From: a virus
Direction: 5' to 3' (one strand)
Virus record (IMG/VR): IMGVR_UViG_3300032675_000001
Location: 62,001-126,000 of that record
DNA: 64,000 nt
Position 1 is the stretch's first letter, and each line of letters starts with the position of its first letter. A program made the translations under genes and the position numbers. The notes under the pieces were generated by a model, which was not told the origin of the DNA, searched no databases, and was given only the letters and a program-made list of their open reading frames with translations. Below are positions 19,735-28,229 of this stretch, one piece after another.

Positions 19735-22267
19735 TTAATACTCCATTACTTTCGTTTGAAGTATTTATATGTTTTTTGATTTTTTCAATAATATCTGGTG
19801 GCGTATTTTCATCAATCAGATAACGCGAAACTTTATCCAATCCGCTGTTACGATCTGATCTGCTGGCTTTAGCAGCATAATACATTCTCTGAACATTCTC
19901 ATAATCCAGTGTGTCTTCCTCTGTGAATTCACAAGACTTAAAAAATCTTGCTGCTGATCCTGTGTCGCCTCGTTTCGCTGATGGAACTCTTTGATATTCA
20001 CCATAACAGTTGGTATTATCATCTCCTGTATGTGATGGTTCTGTTCCCTTTACATCGCCTTGTTGACCCTTACTTTCAGGAAACAATGCGACAACTTCAT
20101 CACTGCCATCATGAATGATATTAGCGGGGAATCTTCCTTTTAGTTCTGGTCGGTCAAACTCAGTTCTAGGTCTATGATCAGATTTTCTATAGTAACAGTT
20201 TGTGCAAATATCTTGATCTTCTTCTACTGGATTTAGTGTATCAGGAGCATAATCATCGCATCCCATATATTCCGAAGAGCCAGCAAGTGATCCTGACTTC
20301 GCCGTGCATTTTCCTTGCGGCGTTGCACTTAGCTTATCCTCTTCCGACATATAATCAACCCGACAATCATCAATATTGATTCCACCAGTTCCATGCTTTA
20401 GAACATTCTTCGCTACAGTCTTTTCAGATAGTGGCTTCCTAGCAACGCAAATAGGCTCCCACGCTGGCTTCAGTGCCGTGCCCCAGCCATCCCATTGTTT
20501 TGCTTCTTCTGTTGCTGGTGCAGTAACGTCCCAAGTTTCATAAACAGTTGTTCCACCAACAGTTGGCAATGCGGATTTTCCACTAGTGCTTCTAGCTTTA
20601 ATCTGCTGACCAATTACCCTTCGTTCAATATTATTATAAATGCCGGTCAATCTTTCAGAAGTTTCTTCATCCGGATTGAGCACTTCCTTCATGCGTTTCC
20701 ATTTTTCCTGTGGTGGCAACAAATTAACCCATGGGTCAAACTTTTTTCCATCTGCTGGTAGTGTTAGATAGTTACTTGCTCTGAACCCACACTCAGTGTC
20801 AATCTGCTTTCGCGTTTTCCCACTTTTTTTAAATATATTAGTCAGGATATTCTTTAGTTCAATTACTTCTTCATCATCGGCAGGATTTTCCATATGCTTA
20901 TCAATAGCCTTACCGATGTTCATAGACTTAGGAAAGCCAGAGTTTCCAGTAGTGAATGCTTTACCATCCCTTACTGCGACGAATGCGCCAGTAGGAACCT
21001 TAACACACCAAATCTTACCTTCATATTCAATCGGAGTTACAGTTGCCAGAGTGGTTTTATGTCCTTTCCAGCCTCGTATAACTTGTGATCCGAGTTGTTG
21101 GCAAATAACATCAGATTCTCCGCCCGATTGTCCAATGGATCGTGGTTTATATGATGCACTACTTCCGTGCGAGTAAGCATTCTGTTTAAATGCTTCGCTA
21201 CTATTAGACGGTGCTCCATGACATACCCGTCTCTCCTCGCCATAGGCAGGAAGTCCACTGGACAACGAACATACTTCGCTCCTTTGTAGTTTCCATGTGA
21301 GCGACGGTATGTTACTCCACCCTTCCAAGCAGGGTTGGTTTCTCCAGTCATGCGGTCCACCAAATCTTGTTCCGACTTCTCGGACCAGTTGGCTCTCCCC
21401 TTGTGTGCGTGAGCTTTCCATTCTATTCCCCGCAAAACTCCGTTGCATGTTTTTGAACACACAGGAGTTTTCACTCGTTGTAAATGTTTTATATTTCTGT
21501 AGAACGTTATCCCACATACTTGACAAGTATGTTGTTGTTTTCCAATATGTTCGTTTATAGGTGGCGATCCAGTATTGGAACGACCTATTGACTTGTTGGA
21601 ACATTGTTTGCTGCAAGTTTTGTTTCTTATAGCCTGTTCTTTGGTATGAGTCTGATAAGGATTGTTGCAAACCAGACAGGTTTTCCAAAAAGGGTATATT
21701 CTCTTGCGAACTAAGTTCTTCTGCAAAAGCGAATATTTCTCTTCCGCCTCGTTCAACAATGCAACGATGGTTTCGGCTGACGATTTGGTCTGTATGATCA
21801 GATTGTATTCTGTAAGCGGTATCCTTGATGTCATATTCATAAACTTCCTCAACTGGCATATAACTATATGTTTGAGTATATTTATCATAACACAAGACTA
21901 AATCGTTTGGTTTTATTGCTGTGTATGGTTTTATGCCGTTTGGCGTCACAATCTCTGTGTCATCAGATAGACAGCCATAGACCCACCCAATCTGATCGCG
22001 AATATCAAATCCAGCGTCTTCAATCGCTACCACCATTCTATGATATGTGCGAGTACCAGAGAATGCCAACAGGTGTCCGCCTGGCTTCAATACACGCATC
22101 ACCTCTGACCACATCTCAACACTATATGCGATGCCAGAACTGTCCCACGACTTACCCATGAAACCAAGTTCATATGGCGGATCAGTTACCACAGAATCAA
22201 CAGAGTTTTCTTCCATGGTTTTTAATACGTCAACACAGTTGCCGTTATGTAATACAAAGCTACTCAT
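19712..22267 (-). CDS. DNA methyltransferase N-terminal piece with embedded intein
   Basis: This is an 851-residue precursor. Residues 1-98 hold SVVTDPPYELGFMGKSWD (catalytic motif IV, DPPY), VLKPGGHLLAF and DQIGWVYG. Residues 99-442 are an intein. The extein resumes SGFPKSMNIGKAIDKH and continues to AKASRSDRNSGLD, the usual run toward the C-terminal motif I block. That last block is absent here and lies at 18651-18884. The extein also has CTNCYYRKSDH, a possible zinc site. It is an N4/N6-type amino-methyltransferase (beta-class motif order) that would need splicing and assembly with the C-terminal piece to be active. A sigma70-like promoter is at 22296-22324. Confidence 0.88.
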   Translation of the reverse strand: MSSFVLHNGNCVDVLKTMEENSVDSVVTDPPYELGFMGKSWDSSGIAYSVEMWSEVMRVLKPGGHLLAFSGTRTYHRMVVAIEDAGFDIRDQIGWVYGCLSDDTEIVTPNGIKPYTAIKPNDLVLCYDKYTQTYSYMPVEEVYEYDIKDTAYRIQSDHTDQIVSRNHRCIVERGGREIFAFAEELSSQENIPFLENLSGLQQSLSDSYQRTGYKKQNLQQTMFQQVNRSFQYWIATYKRTYWKTTTYLSSMWDNVLQKYKTFTTSENSCVFKNMQRSFAGNRMESSRTQGESQLVREVGTRFGGPHDWRNQPCLEGWSNIPSLTWKLQRSEVCSLSSGLPAYGEERRVCHGAPSNSSEAFKQNAYSHGSSASYKPRSIGQSGGESDVICQQLGSQVIRGWKGHKTTLATVTPIEYEGKIWCVKVPTGAFVAVRDGKAFTTGNSGFPKSMNIGKAIDKHMENPADDEEVIELKNILTNIFKKSGKTRKQIDTECGFRASNYLTLPADGKKFDPWVNLLPPQEKWKRMKEVLNPDEETSERLTGIYNNIERRVIGQQIKARSTSGKSALPTVGGTTVYETWDVTAPATEEAKQWDGWGTALKPAWEPICVARKPLSEKTVAKNVLKHGTGGINIDDCRVDYMSEEDKLSATPQGKCTAKSGSLAGSSEYMGCDDYAPDTLNPVEEDQDICTNCYYRKSDHRPRTEFDRPELKGRFPANIIHDGSDEVVALFPESKGQQGDVKGTEPSHTGDDNTNCYGEYQRVPSAKRGDTGSAARFFKSCEFTEEDTLDYENVQRMYYAAKASRSDRNSGLDKVSRYLIDENTPPDIIEKIKKHINTSNESNGVLNVQKKQI
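20942..21973 (-). mobile_element. Intein within the DNA methyltransferase
   Basis: The intein covers residues 99-442. It starts CLSDDTEIVTPNG (block A, Cys1 nucleophile) and has DQIVSRNHRCIV (block B-like). It ends with YEGKIWCVKV (block F) and FVAVRDGKAFTTGN, then Ser of the C-extein (block G). The penultimate residue is Gly instead of His. The exteins join as GWVYG-SGFPKS, a conserved methyltransferase run, which fixes both borders. The middle, about 220 residues, has no endonuclease motif in this frame; instead an HNH gene occupies the same DNA in another frame. Confidence 0.88.
21037..21888 (-). CDS. HNH endonuclease nested out of frame inside the intein
   Basis: This open frame is shifted one base from the intein frame. 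Real coding seems to begin after about residue 55 (near 21726, where a TTG is available), since the first part matches DNA of the intein N-terminal domain. It then has two Cys clusters (CLVCNNPY...CSKQC; CQVCGITFY...CSKTC), NPAWKGGVTYR and the HNH core (MEHRLIVAKHL, VVHHINHDPLDNRAENLMLF). It ends 32 residues before the intein C-terminus. The HNH motif makes this frame the clearly protein-like one in this stretch, while the intein frame stays open with no recognisable domain. Confidence 0.8.
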   Translation of the reverse strand: MINILKHIVICQLRKFMNMTSRIPLTEYNLIIQTKSSAETIVALLNEAEEKYSLLQKNLVRKRIYPFWKTCLVCNNPYQTHTKEQAIRNKTCSKQCSNKSIGRSNTGSPPINEHIGKQQHTCQVCGITFYRNIKHLQRVKTPVCSKTCNGVLRGIEWKAHAHKGRANWSEKSEQDLVDRMTGETNPAWKGGVTYRRSHGNYKGAKYVRCPVDFLPMARRDGYVMEHRLIVAKHLNRMLTRTEVVHHINHDPLDNRAENLMLFANNSDHKLYEAGKDIKPLWQL

Positions 22268-22295
22268 GAAATCATCATTCCTTATAGATGGATGT

Positions 22296-22324
22296 AATAT
22301 AGCGCAATATGGAGTTAATGTCTA
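22296..22324 (-). promoter_or_regulatory. Sigma70-like promoter of the methyltransferase
   Basis: TAGACA (22319-22324) and TATATT (22296-22301) on the minus strand have a 17-base spacer, about 30 bases upstream of the methyltransferase ATG. This suggests early expression. Confidence 0.55.
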
Positions 22325-22795
22325 TTGTTTTGGGCAAACCGATGAGGTTGACATAAGATACCAGCCATCTTTGAACTCACTGCTTATGCTAAAGCCCAAC
22401 TTTGTATAAAAGTCAGGAATATCAGTGGATAAAACCACCTCTTGCCCTTTTGCCTTGCTAAAATATATAGCTTCTCTGGTTATTCGTTTTGCTATTCCTT
22501 GGCCTCTATGGGATTCGGCAACTGCAACCCACGATAGGGCAAAGAAATGTTGAATAGCTAACATGTTCAGTGCAGCGAAACCAACAAGCTCCTCGCCATC
22601 TTCTACGAGGATATAATACTTGGTTGCATTCTGCAGCGAAACCAAAAAGTCAATCTGTTCTAACTTGATCTTTTTCTGTTTCGGGTCTTGTATTAAAATA
22701 GCATCATCTACATGAAAGAATGGATAACATTGATACAGTAATCCAGTTACCTTTTCAATGTTATCCAGTTCTTCAACTATTCTTAGTCGGATCAT
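22322..22795 (-). CDS. GNAT-family N-acetyltransferase
   Basis: The start at 22795 (MIRLRIVEELD) forms an ATGA overlap with the stop of the exported protein upstream. The 157-residue protein has LVGFAALN (strand 4), then LSWVAVAESHRGQGIAKRI with the RGxGxA acetyl-CoA loop, and FYTKLGF near the end, the standard GNAT order. The substrate is not known. It is the second acetyltransferase domain in this neighbourhood. Confidence 0.88.
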   Translation of the reverse strand: MIRLRIVEELDNIEKVTGLLYQCYPFFHVDDAILIQDPKQKKIKLEQIDFLVSLQNATKYYILVEDGEELVGFAALNMLAIQHFFALSWVAVAESHRGQGIAKRITREAIYFSKAKGQEVVLSTDIPDFYTKLGFSISSEFKDGWYLMSTSSVCPKQ

Positions 22796-23106
22796 TCGCC
22801 GTAGCAAATGGTCTGACGAGTTACAAAGTTATTATACTGATCGTAAGTATCACGGACTTCACATGTGCCACGGAAATGATCGTAGTAGCGATATGCAATA
22901 ATCGTATGATACACTGGATAAGTAGGTGCAACTACTACCGTGTGTGGCTGAGTTGATTCAACGATGACACCACCGATGATTCCCCCAATAACCAAAGGAG
23001 CAACCCATCTTCCTCCACCACCATGCCAGTGACCGGGGCGAGCGTCCGCCATTGCTGGTGCAGTTAGAAGTGCCAATCCCGCTAATGCTGATACAAGTTT
23101 CTTCAT
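22792..23106 (-). CDS. Exported small protein with glycine-zipper-like segment
   Basis: This 104-residue protein has a clear signal peptide (MKKLVSALAGLALLTAPAMA, probable cleavage after AMA). It is followed by a His/Gly-rich stretch (RPGHWHGGGGRW) and a Gly-zipper hydrophobic segment (APLVIGGIIGGVIV). The rest is Tyr/Val-rich with two Cys that could form a disulphide. It would act in the host periplasm or outer membrane. Its strong sigma70-like promoter (23127-23155) points to early expression, so it may change the envelope or block superinfection; that role is a guess. Confidence 0.75.
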   Translation of the reverse strand: MKKLVSALAGLALLTAPAMADARPGHWHGGGGRWVAPLVIGGIIGGVIVESTQPHTVVVAPTYPVYHTIIAYRYYDHFRGTCEVRDTYDQYNNFVTRQTICYGE

Positions 23107-23126
23107 AGTTTTTCTCCTTACTTGCT

Positions 23127-23155
23127 AATATATTTACTTTTTGATCAAATGTCAA
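23127..23155 (-). promoter_or_regulatory. Strong sigma70-like promoter of the exported protein
   Basis: TTGACA (23150-23155) and TATATT (23127-23132) on the minus strand are 17 bases apart. The start codon lies 20 bases downstream with an AAGGAG site. A GTAAATA late-like element overlaps the -10. Confidence 0.7.
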
Positions 23156-23166
23156 GAGTTAATGTG

Positions 23167-26100
23167 TTAAAGTTGCTCAAAACGCTCACGAAGCCATGCC
23201 CATTCGTAACTTAGCTTCAGCTTATCAAACTCACCGTTTACATCGTCATAGTATTCATCAGCGTCTAATGCACCCTTGATACTATATTCCGAGAACTCCC
23301 CTTGACCCTTGTTTAACCATGCTTCCAGCCTTTCTCGCGAAATGTCAGTATCATCAGCCTTTAGCTTCAACACTTCACGAAATGCCGTTCTCCACGTGGA
23401 GAATGGATCGGTATTGTACTGTGCAATACCTGATAGCAGTGGCACTACTTCATGTTCATCATCCAACGTAAAGTCAAGCCCATTTCCTACATTAGCTAAT
23501 GTAAGTTTCTTATTGTAACAAATGAGGCCCTGGTGGCCGTATATCAAACCATTTACTGGATTTTTGGCATGGAAAATATAATGCTTCGGAACCTGCATTC
23601 TATCTGGTTGCCAGTTGAAGTCAAACTTTAAACTGACTTTCAGCTTAGCAAATACAGTAAAGCACCATGGAGTGTCACTTGCCTCAACGGCGGCATGATA
23701 CGCGGCTACACGACCATTTACACCATCAACTCTAACAACACGATTCTTCAAGTTTTTGGTTGCTTGAAGTAGATGTTCCCAGTTTTCTTCTGCACCAGTT
23801 TCACCATTGCTCAAATATACAATGTCCAGTGGCCTTGACATCGCAAGTTTAGGTGCACGTTTGATGTAAGGATAGTCATACAGTTCCTTCTTAACGTGAT
23901 CCTTTACTTCCTTGGGAACAGTGATTCGGGTTGCGCCCGTGCTGGTGATAATGATATTCTTGTTCTCTGGTGCCCACAAGCACATAGGCTCAACATCTTG
24001 AACATTGACGCTAGCATTATCTTCCGTAATGATGGTAGCATATGGAAAACCATCAACCTTTTTAATGGCATTAACATGCGTATCATCGCTTGTAACGATG
24101 ATTGGCTCCGGAAGTCTATTGGTCTTGATGGTCCCATTGTAGTTTACCTTATGGTAATCTTCCAACACTTGCATATCGTCAATGATTTCACGAGTCTTGT
24201 TTACGTCAATAAAAAATGTATCGCCAAACTTAAGCTTACCGCTCGGGAAGACATGAAGATGATCACGAGCAAATGGATCAACCGTATATGAGAAATCAAA
24301 GTTGGAATAATCACATACGCTACTGCATATCCAAAGATAATGCTCTTTCTTCTGATGCTGCCTAGAGATAATATTTCTCAACGTGTTAAGATAGCTTTCG
24401 TCATACGGAATAGTGGTTACATGTTTTCCGCTTGCTTTGCTTTTTAATAGTTCAACTACCTTTTCCGTTTCTTTATTACCATGATCAATAACCACAATGT
24501 CATGGACACACTGTGTTGCAGTTGCACGAATGTTCTTGACAAAGTTGAGGTTACTTAGATGCTCAATGATCTTAATCCACTTGGTATCTTCGCCAAATGT
24601 CTCACGGTTAACCAAGAATGTGCTACCCCAATGTGACCACTGAGTTCCGAACACATGGACCATTTTCATCTGCCATGGGTTAGGATAATATTCAAAGTCA
24701 AAATTGGTGTAATCCAGTTCTGAGTTTAGTACCCAAAACAGATCGGTAGTAGATCGGTTGGAACACCGATTTATAGTATCAACCCAAGAGTTAAGATAAC
24801 GTGTCTTTTGTATGTTAGGGTACTTTGCCTTTAACTCGTCAAATCTTGCAAGAGACTCTGGGTTGCCCTTATCAACATAGAACATATCAGACTTTTTGAA
24901 TAACTTAAACAATGTTTTGTCATCAAGCTTTTCATCAACTACCCAATTGATTTCTCTGTGGCCCTTTAACCACATATTGGCATTGATCAAGTATGTCTGT
25001 GTCAACTCACTGTCAGATGATCCAAATGCATGAACATACTCTGCTTGTTCAATGGTCGGTCTCCATGAGAAATCAAAATCAGTGTAATCAAGATCAGAAT
25101 TTAGTGCCCAAAAAATCTCACCATGGTGTTCTTCAACAAGATCACTCAGAGTGGTCTTAACGTAATACCGAGGGTAATCAGAAACCACATTCTCATCAAT
25201 ACTAAGCCATTCCATTTTAACGATTTCACCGTTTGTATTTGGCGAAACATATCGTGGACCATCTTCTGGATTTTCAATGGTTCCAAACTGATAGATATAT
25301 GGAGGAGACAACTCATCAGGATGCCATGAAAAGTCAAACGTGTCAACATTTATTCCATCAGGAATGACCCAGTTTTCTTTTGATGGAAGACGCATTGCCG
25401 TTGGATTCCCAACATAAAAGTTATCTGTTGCGCCCGGAACAATATACATTGGACCACCGGTTTTCTGATGCTGAGTACCGAAGATGTAGATATATGGATC
25501 ATTGGTATCATCAGGATGCCATGAATAATCAAAATCTCCGATTACTGTTGGATCGGTAATGGTCCATTTAGACTTGTCTGGTTTACGAATGGCTTTAATG
25601 ATACGAGTATCAATATACTTTAACGGAGAACTTTCTGTTGCACCCGGAGCAATATATCTTGGACCGCCTGTCTTTTGCCACTGAGTTCCGAACTGATAGA
25701 TATATGGCTGATCGTCCAAATATGGATGCCAAGAGAAATCAAATGCATCAACATCAATCTCATCGGGATTGTATTCCCAGTTGTCTCTATTAGGAAGCAC
25801 TTTGGCAGTTTGACATTCTTCATACTTGACTGCGACACCACCCGGAACAGTATATGTAGGACCACCAGTCAATGCCCACTGTGTAGGGAACTGATAGATA
25901 TAGGGTGGTGCAGTATCATCAGGATGCCAAGAAAAGTCAAAACCTTCCATGTCCACATTATCCGGAATGGTCCAGTTTTTCATGCTTGGATGACGAATGG
26001 CTTTCACATCATCAACATATTTTACTTCAGTGGCATTAGGCATTACATAACGTGGACCGCCTGTCTTCTGCCACTGAGTTCCAAACTGATAGATATATTT

Positions 26101-28104
26101 TGGCTCACCGGGATTTGGCTTCCAAGAGAAATCAAACTTGCTAGCATCAATGTTGTCTGGAACTTCCCAGTACTGCATATCATTATCAAGAGTTGCAATA
26201 ACATCTGTAACATACTTGACCTGAGTTGCACCTTCCACTCTATATTCAATAGTCGGCATTACTTCTGCTGGATGCCACTGATTACCAAACACATAGATAT
26301 ATGGTTCATCAGTTTCATCAGGATGCCATGACCAATCAAAGTCTTTTATTTTCAGATTTCTCAGAATAGTAAAATTTTGTTCATTTGGCAAACGAGTTGC
26401 CTTGATGATAGATGTATCAATATACTTGACGGGGCTGTTCTTATCGCAACCGGGCGTCATATATGTGGGGCCACCGGTTTTTTGATGCTGAGTCCCAAAT
26501 TTATAGATATATGGTTGATCTTCCGCATATGGGTGCCACGAGAAATCAAACGTTGATTCGTCAATAAGTTCATGATCATAAACCCAGTTTGTTTTGTCAG
26601 GCATTGCTATAGCAACCTGACCCTCTACGTACTGAACTTTTATGGCACCGGGAACGGTGTAGACAGGACCTCCACTAAATGCCCATTGAGTACCAAACAC
26701 GTAAATATAATCAGGGCTAGTAGCATCTGGATGCCAAGAGAAATCAAAACCGTTAACGTCCACGCTTTGAGGGGATGTCCAATGCTCCATGCTAGGCAGT
26801 CTTTTAACTTTTTGTACATCAACATATTTTCTTTCTGTTGCACCCGGAACAATATACATTGGTCCACCGGTTTTCTGCCATTGCGTCCCGAACTCATAGA
26901 TGTAGGGAGGATCGTGTGGATTTGGTTCCCATGAGTAGTCAAAACCCCTATCATCAACGTTATCAGGGATAATCCAGTTTGTCAAGCTTGGATTACGTGT
27001 GGCACGTTCATCCATATATTTGTATTCAGTGGCACCTTCTACCACATATTGAATTGATACCTTGTCTTCTGGCTTGTTCCATTGATTGCCCCAAGCATAT
27101 ATATACGGCGGGGATGTTGGATCAGGAACCCAGCTATAATCAATACCATATGAGTCTTCCAAGTGTTGAAAATTATTGGGCTGAGGCAGCAACTTTGCTG
27201 AACTTGGTATATGCTTTTCATCTATTGCACCTTCCATAAGATACCGAATTGTAGGCATCTTTGTGCTATCATACTGATTGTTACCAAATACATAATTTAG
27301 AGTTGGTTCACGTGGATCAGGTCTCCATGAGAAATCAAAACTGTTTATGTCAATAGGATATAATATTTCCCACTTATTCCATTCAGGTAGAACCGGAATC
27401 TTTTCTGGCATATATTTTTTATCAGTTGCTCCGGGGGCATGATACTCTAACGTGGACTTGAGGGTGCCCTCAATATACTTGTTTCCCCATATATAAATGA
27501 AGGGAGGGTCCATAGGATCAGGACGCCAAGACATATCAAATCTTGACTTATCAACTTCCTGAACTTCTACCCAACAATCATTGGGTAATAGTTCAACAAT
27601 GTTGTTCATATACTTCACGTTCACAGCACCGGGAACATGATACTCTAAAACAGACTTAATCTGTACGGGGAAGTATTTGCATCCCCACTTATAGATATAA
27701 GGAGGGTCAGATGGATCAGGGTGCCACGAGAAATCAAACTTGGTATGATCTACGGTGTCAAGTTCAACCCAGCAATCGTTGCTAAGGTTTCTGCGTTTTA
27801 CCGGATCAACATCGGAGCGATATATGATGACATCGCTATGTTCTTTGGGGCAAAGCCAAGTTCCAGAATCCTTTTGATGTTGGCTTGGCCACACATTATT
27901 ATGTTCTTCCGCCCACACATCTTCATCGGGAAGGAACTCAAAGTCAAAGTCCCAGTCAAACCCACGATAGTCACAGAACTCATTAATGATCCAGAAATGT
28001 TCAGTCGTTGACTGGCTTCTGGCATCCTCTAATGATTCTGCAAACTTTTCTCTTGGGTGAACGTTTGGTTTTTTACCGTAATAAAAAACATCTCTAATTG
28101 CCAT
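23167..28104 (-). CDS. Giant repeat protein with GT-like C-terminus
   Basis: This 1645-residue protein is built mostly of about 14 to 17 modules of 70 to 100 residues, each with the core F-D-[FYW]-S-W-[HR]-P-[DN]...PPYIY-x-[FW]-G-[TN]-Q-W. Between cores are TGGPxYxxPGA and KY(V/M)-type segments. Residues from about 1390 read DIVYLSNGETGAEENW, RVDGVNGRVAAYHAAVEASDTPW, and resemble the 315-residue protein at 51179-52126, a GT-A-type domain. The whole may be a scaffold of glycan-binding repeats with a transferase-like end. There is no signal peptide and no close family I can name. Its position next to the glycosylation island supports a sugar-related role. Confidence 0.8.
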   Translation of the reverse strand: MAIRDVFYYGKKPNVHPREKFAESLEDARSQSTTEHFWIINEFCDYRGFDWDFDFEFLPDEDVWAEEHNNVWPSQHQKDSGTWLCPKEHSDVIIYRSDVDPVKRRNLSNDCWVELDTVDHTKFDFSWHPDPSDPPYIYKWGCKYFPVQIKSVLEYHVPGAVNVKYMNNIVELLPNDCWVEVQEVDKSRFDMSWRPDPMDPPFIYIWGNKYIEGTLKSTLEYHAPGATDKKYMPEKIPVLPEWNKWEILYPIDINSFDFSWRPDPREPTLNYVFGNNQYDSTKMPTIRYLMEGAIDEKHIPSSAKLLPQPNNFQHLEDSYGIDYSWVPDPTSPPYIYAWGNQWNKPEDKVSIQYVVEGATEYKYMDERATRNPSLTNWIIPDNVDDRGFDYSWEPNPHDPPYIYEFGTQWQKTGGPMYIVPGATERKYVDVQKVKRLPSMEHWTSPQSVDVNGFDFSWHPDATSPDYIYVFGTQWAFSGGPVYTVPGAIKVQYVEGQVAIAMPDKTNWVYDHELIDESTFDFSWHPYAEDQPYIYKFGTQHQKTGGPTYMTPGCDKNSPVKYIDTSIIKATRLPNEQNFTILRNLKIKDFDWSWHPDETDEPYIYVFGNQWHPAEVMPTIEYRVEGATQVKYVTDVIATLDNDMQYWEVPDNIDASKFDFSWKPNPGEPKYIYQFGTQWQKTGGPRYVMPNATEVKYVDDVKAIRHPSMKNWTIPDNVDMEGFDFSWHPDDTAPPYIYQFPTQWALTGGPTYTVPGGVAVKYEECQTAKVLPNRDNWEYNPDEIDVDAFDFSWHPYLDDQPYIYQFGTQWQKTGGPRYIAPGATESSPLKYIDTRIIKAIRKPDKSKWTITDPTVIGDFDYSWHPDDTNDPYIYIFGTQHQKTGGPMYIVPGATDNFYVGNPTAMRLPSKENWVIPDGINVDTFDFSWHPDELSPPYIYQFGTIENPEDGPRYVSPNTNGEIVKMEWLSIDENVVSDYPRYYVKTTLSDLVEEHHGEIFWALNSDLDYTDFDFSWRPTIEQAEYVHAFGSSDSELTQTYLINANMWLKGHREINWVVDEKLDDKTLFKLFKKSDMFYVDKGNPESLARFDELKAKYPNIQKTRYLNSWVDTINRCSNRSTTDLFWVLNSELDYTNFDFEYYPNPWQMKMVHVFGTQWSHWGSTFLVNRETFGEDTKWIKIIEHLSNLNFVKNIRATATQCVHDIVVIDHGNKETEKVVELLKSKASGKHVTTIPYDESYLNTLRNIISRQHQKKEHYLWICSSVCDYSNFDFSYTVDPFARDHLHVFPSGKLKFGDTFFIDVNKTREIIDDMQVLEDYHKVNYNGTIKTNRLPEPIIVTSDDTHVNAIKKVDGFPYATIITEDNASVNVQDVEPMCLWAPENKNIIITSTGATRITVPKEVKDHVKKELYDYPYIKRAPKLAMSRPLDIVYLSNGETGAEENWEHLLQATKNLKNRVVRVDGVNGRVAAYHAAVEASDTPWCFTVFAKLKVSLKFDFNWQPDRMQVPKHYIFHAKNPVNGLIYGHQGLICYNKKLTLANVGNGLDFTLDDEHEVVPLLSGIAQYNTDPFSTWRTAFREVLKLKADDTDISRERLEAWLNKGQGEFSEYSIKGALDADEYYDDVNGEFDKLKLSYEWAWLRERFEQL
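25020..27740 (-). repeat. Tandem protein-coding modules (FDFSWHPD...PPYIY core)
   Basis: About 14 clear copies of a 70 to 100 codon module lie in this stretch, with weaker copies on both sides (toward 23.6 kb and near 27.95 kb). Copies differ at many positions, so the array is old rather than a recent tandem expansion. Some pairs alternate (modules with TGGPxY versus modules with a longer linker), which suggests duplication of two- or three-module blocks. Confidence 0.8.
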
Positions 28105-28136
28105 AACAATATTTACTCAACGCCAACCAGTTGTCT

Positions 28137-28229
28137 TTATTTTATATACCTACACGGGTCTTTAGTAGTCTTACCAAGATACATCAATCCGGTTTTGTTA
28201 TGGGTTTTCTTGTACAAATAAATAATCAT
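28137..28229 (-). pseudogene. Truncated GIY-YIG homing endonuclease (30-residue remnant)
   Basis: An ATG at 28227-28229 opens MIIYLYKKTHNKTGLMYLGKTTKDP, the start of a GIY-YIG domain (IYLYKK, then YLGKTT), but the frame stops after CRYIK and nothing recognisable follows before the giant gene. The gene is therefore a remnant. It still has an intact leader and promoter (28230-28296) of the type found before the HNH genes at 50.6 and 52.7 kb. Confidence 0.7.

Noticed and set aside
18885-19780. A group I intron in the methyltransferase gene
   Set aside because: Only about 130 bases remain outside the endonuclease frame, too few for a group I core, and no conserved P/Q/R/S-like elements were seen. 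A free-standing endonuclease insertion with gene splitting fits better.
23167-28104. CRISPR array or DNA satellite
   Set aside because: The repeats are protein modules of variable length in one open frame with diverged DNA, not short identical repeats with spacers.
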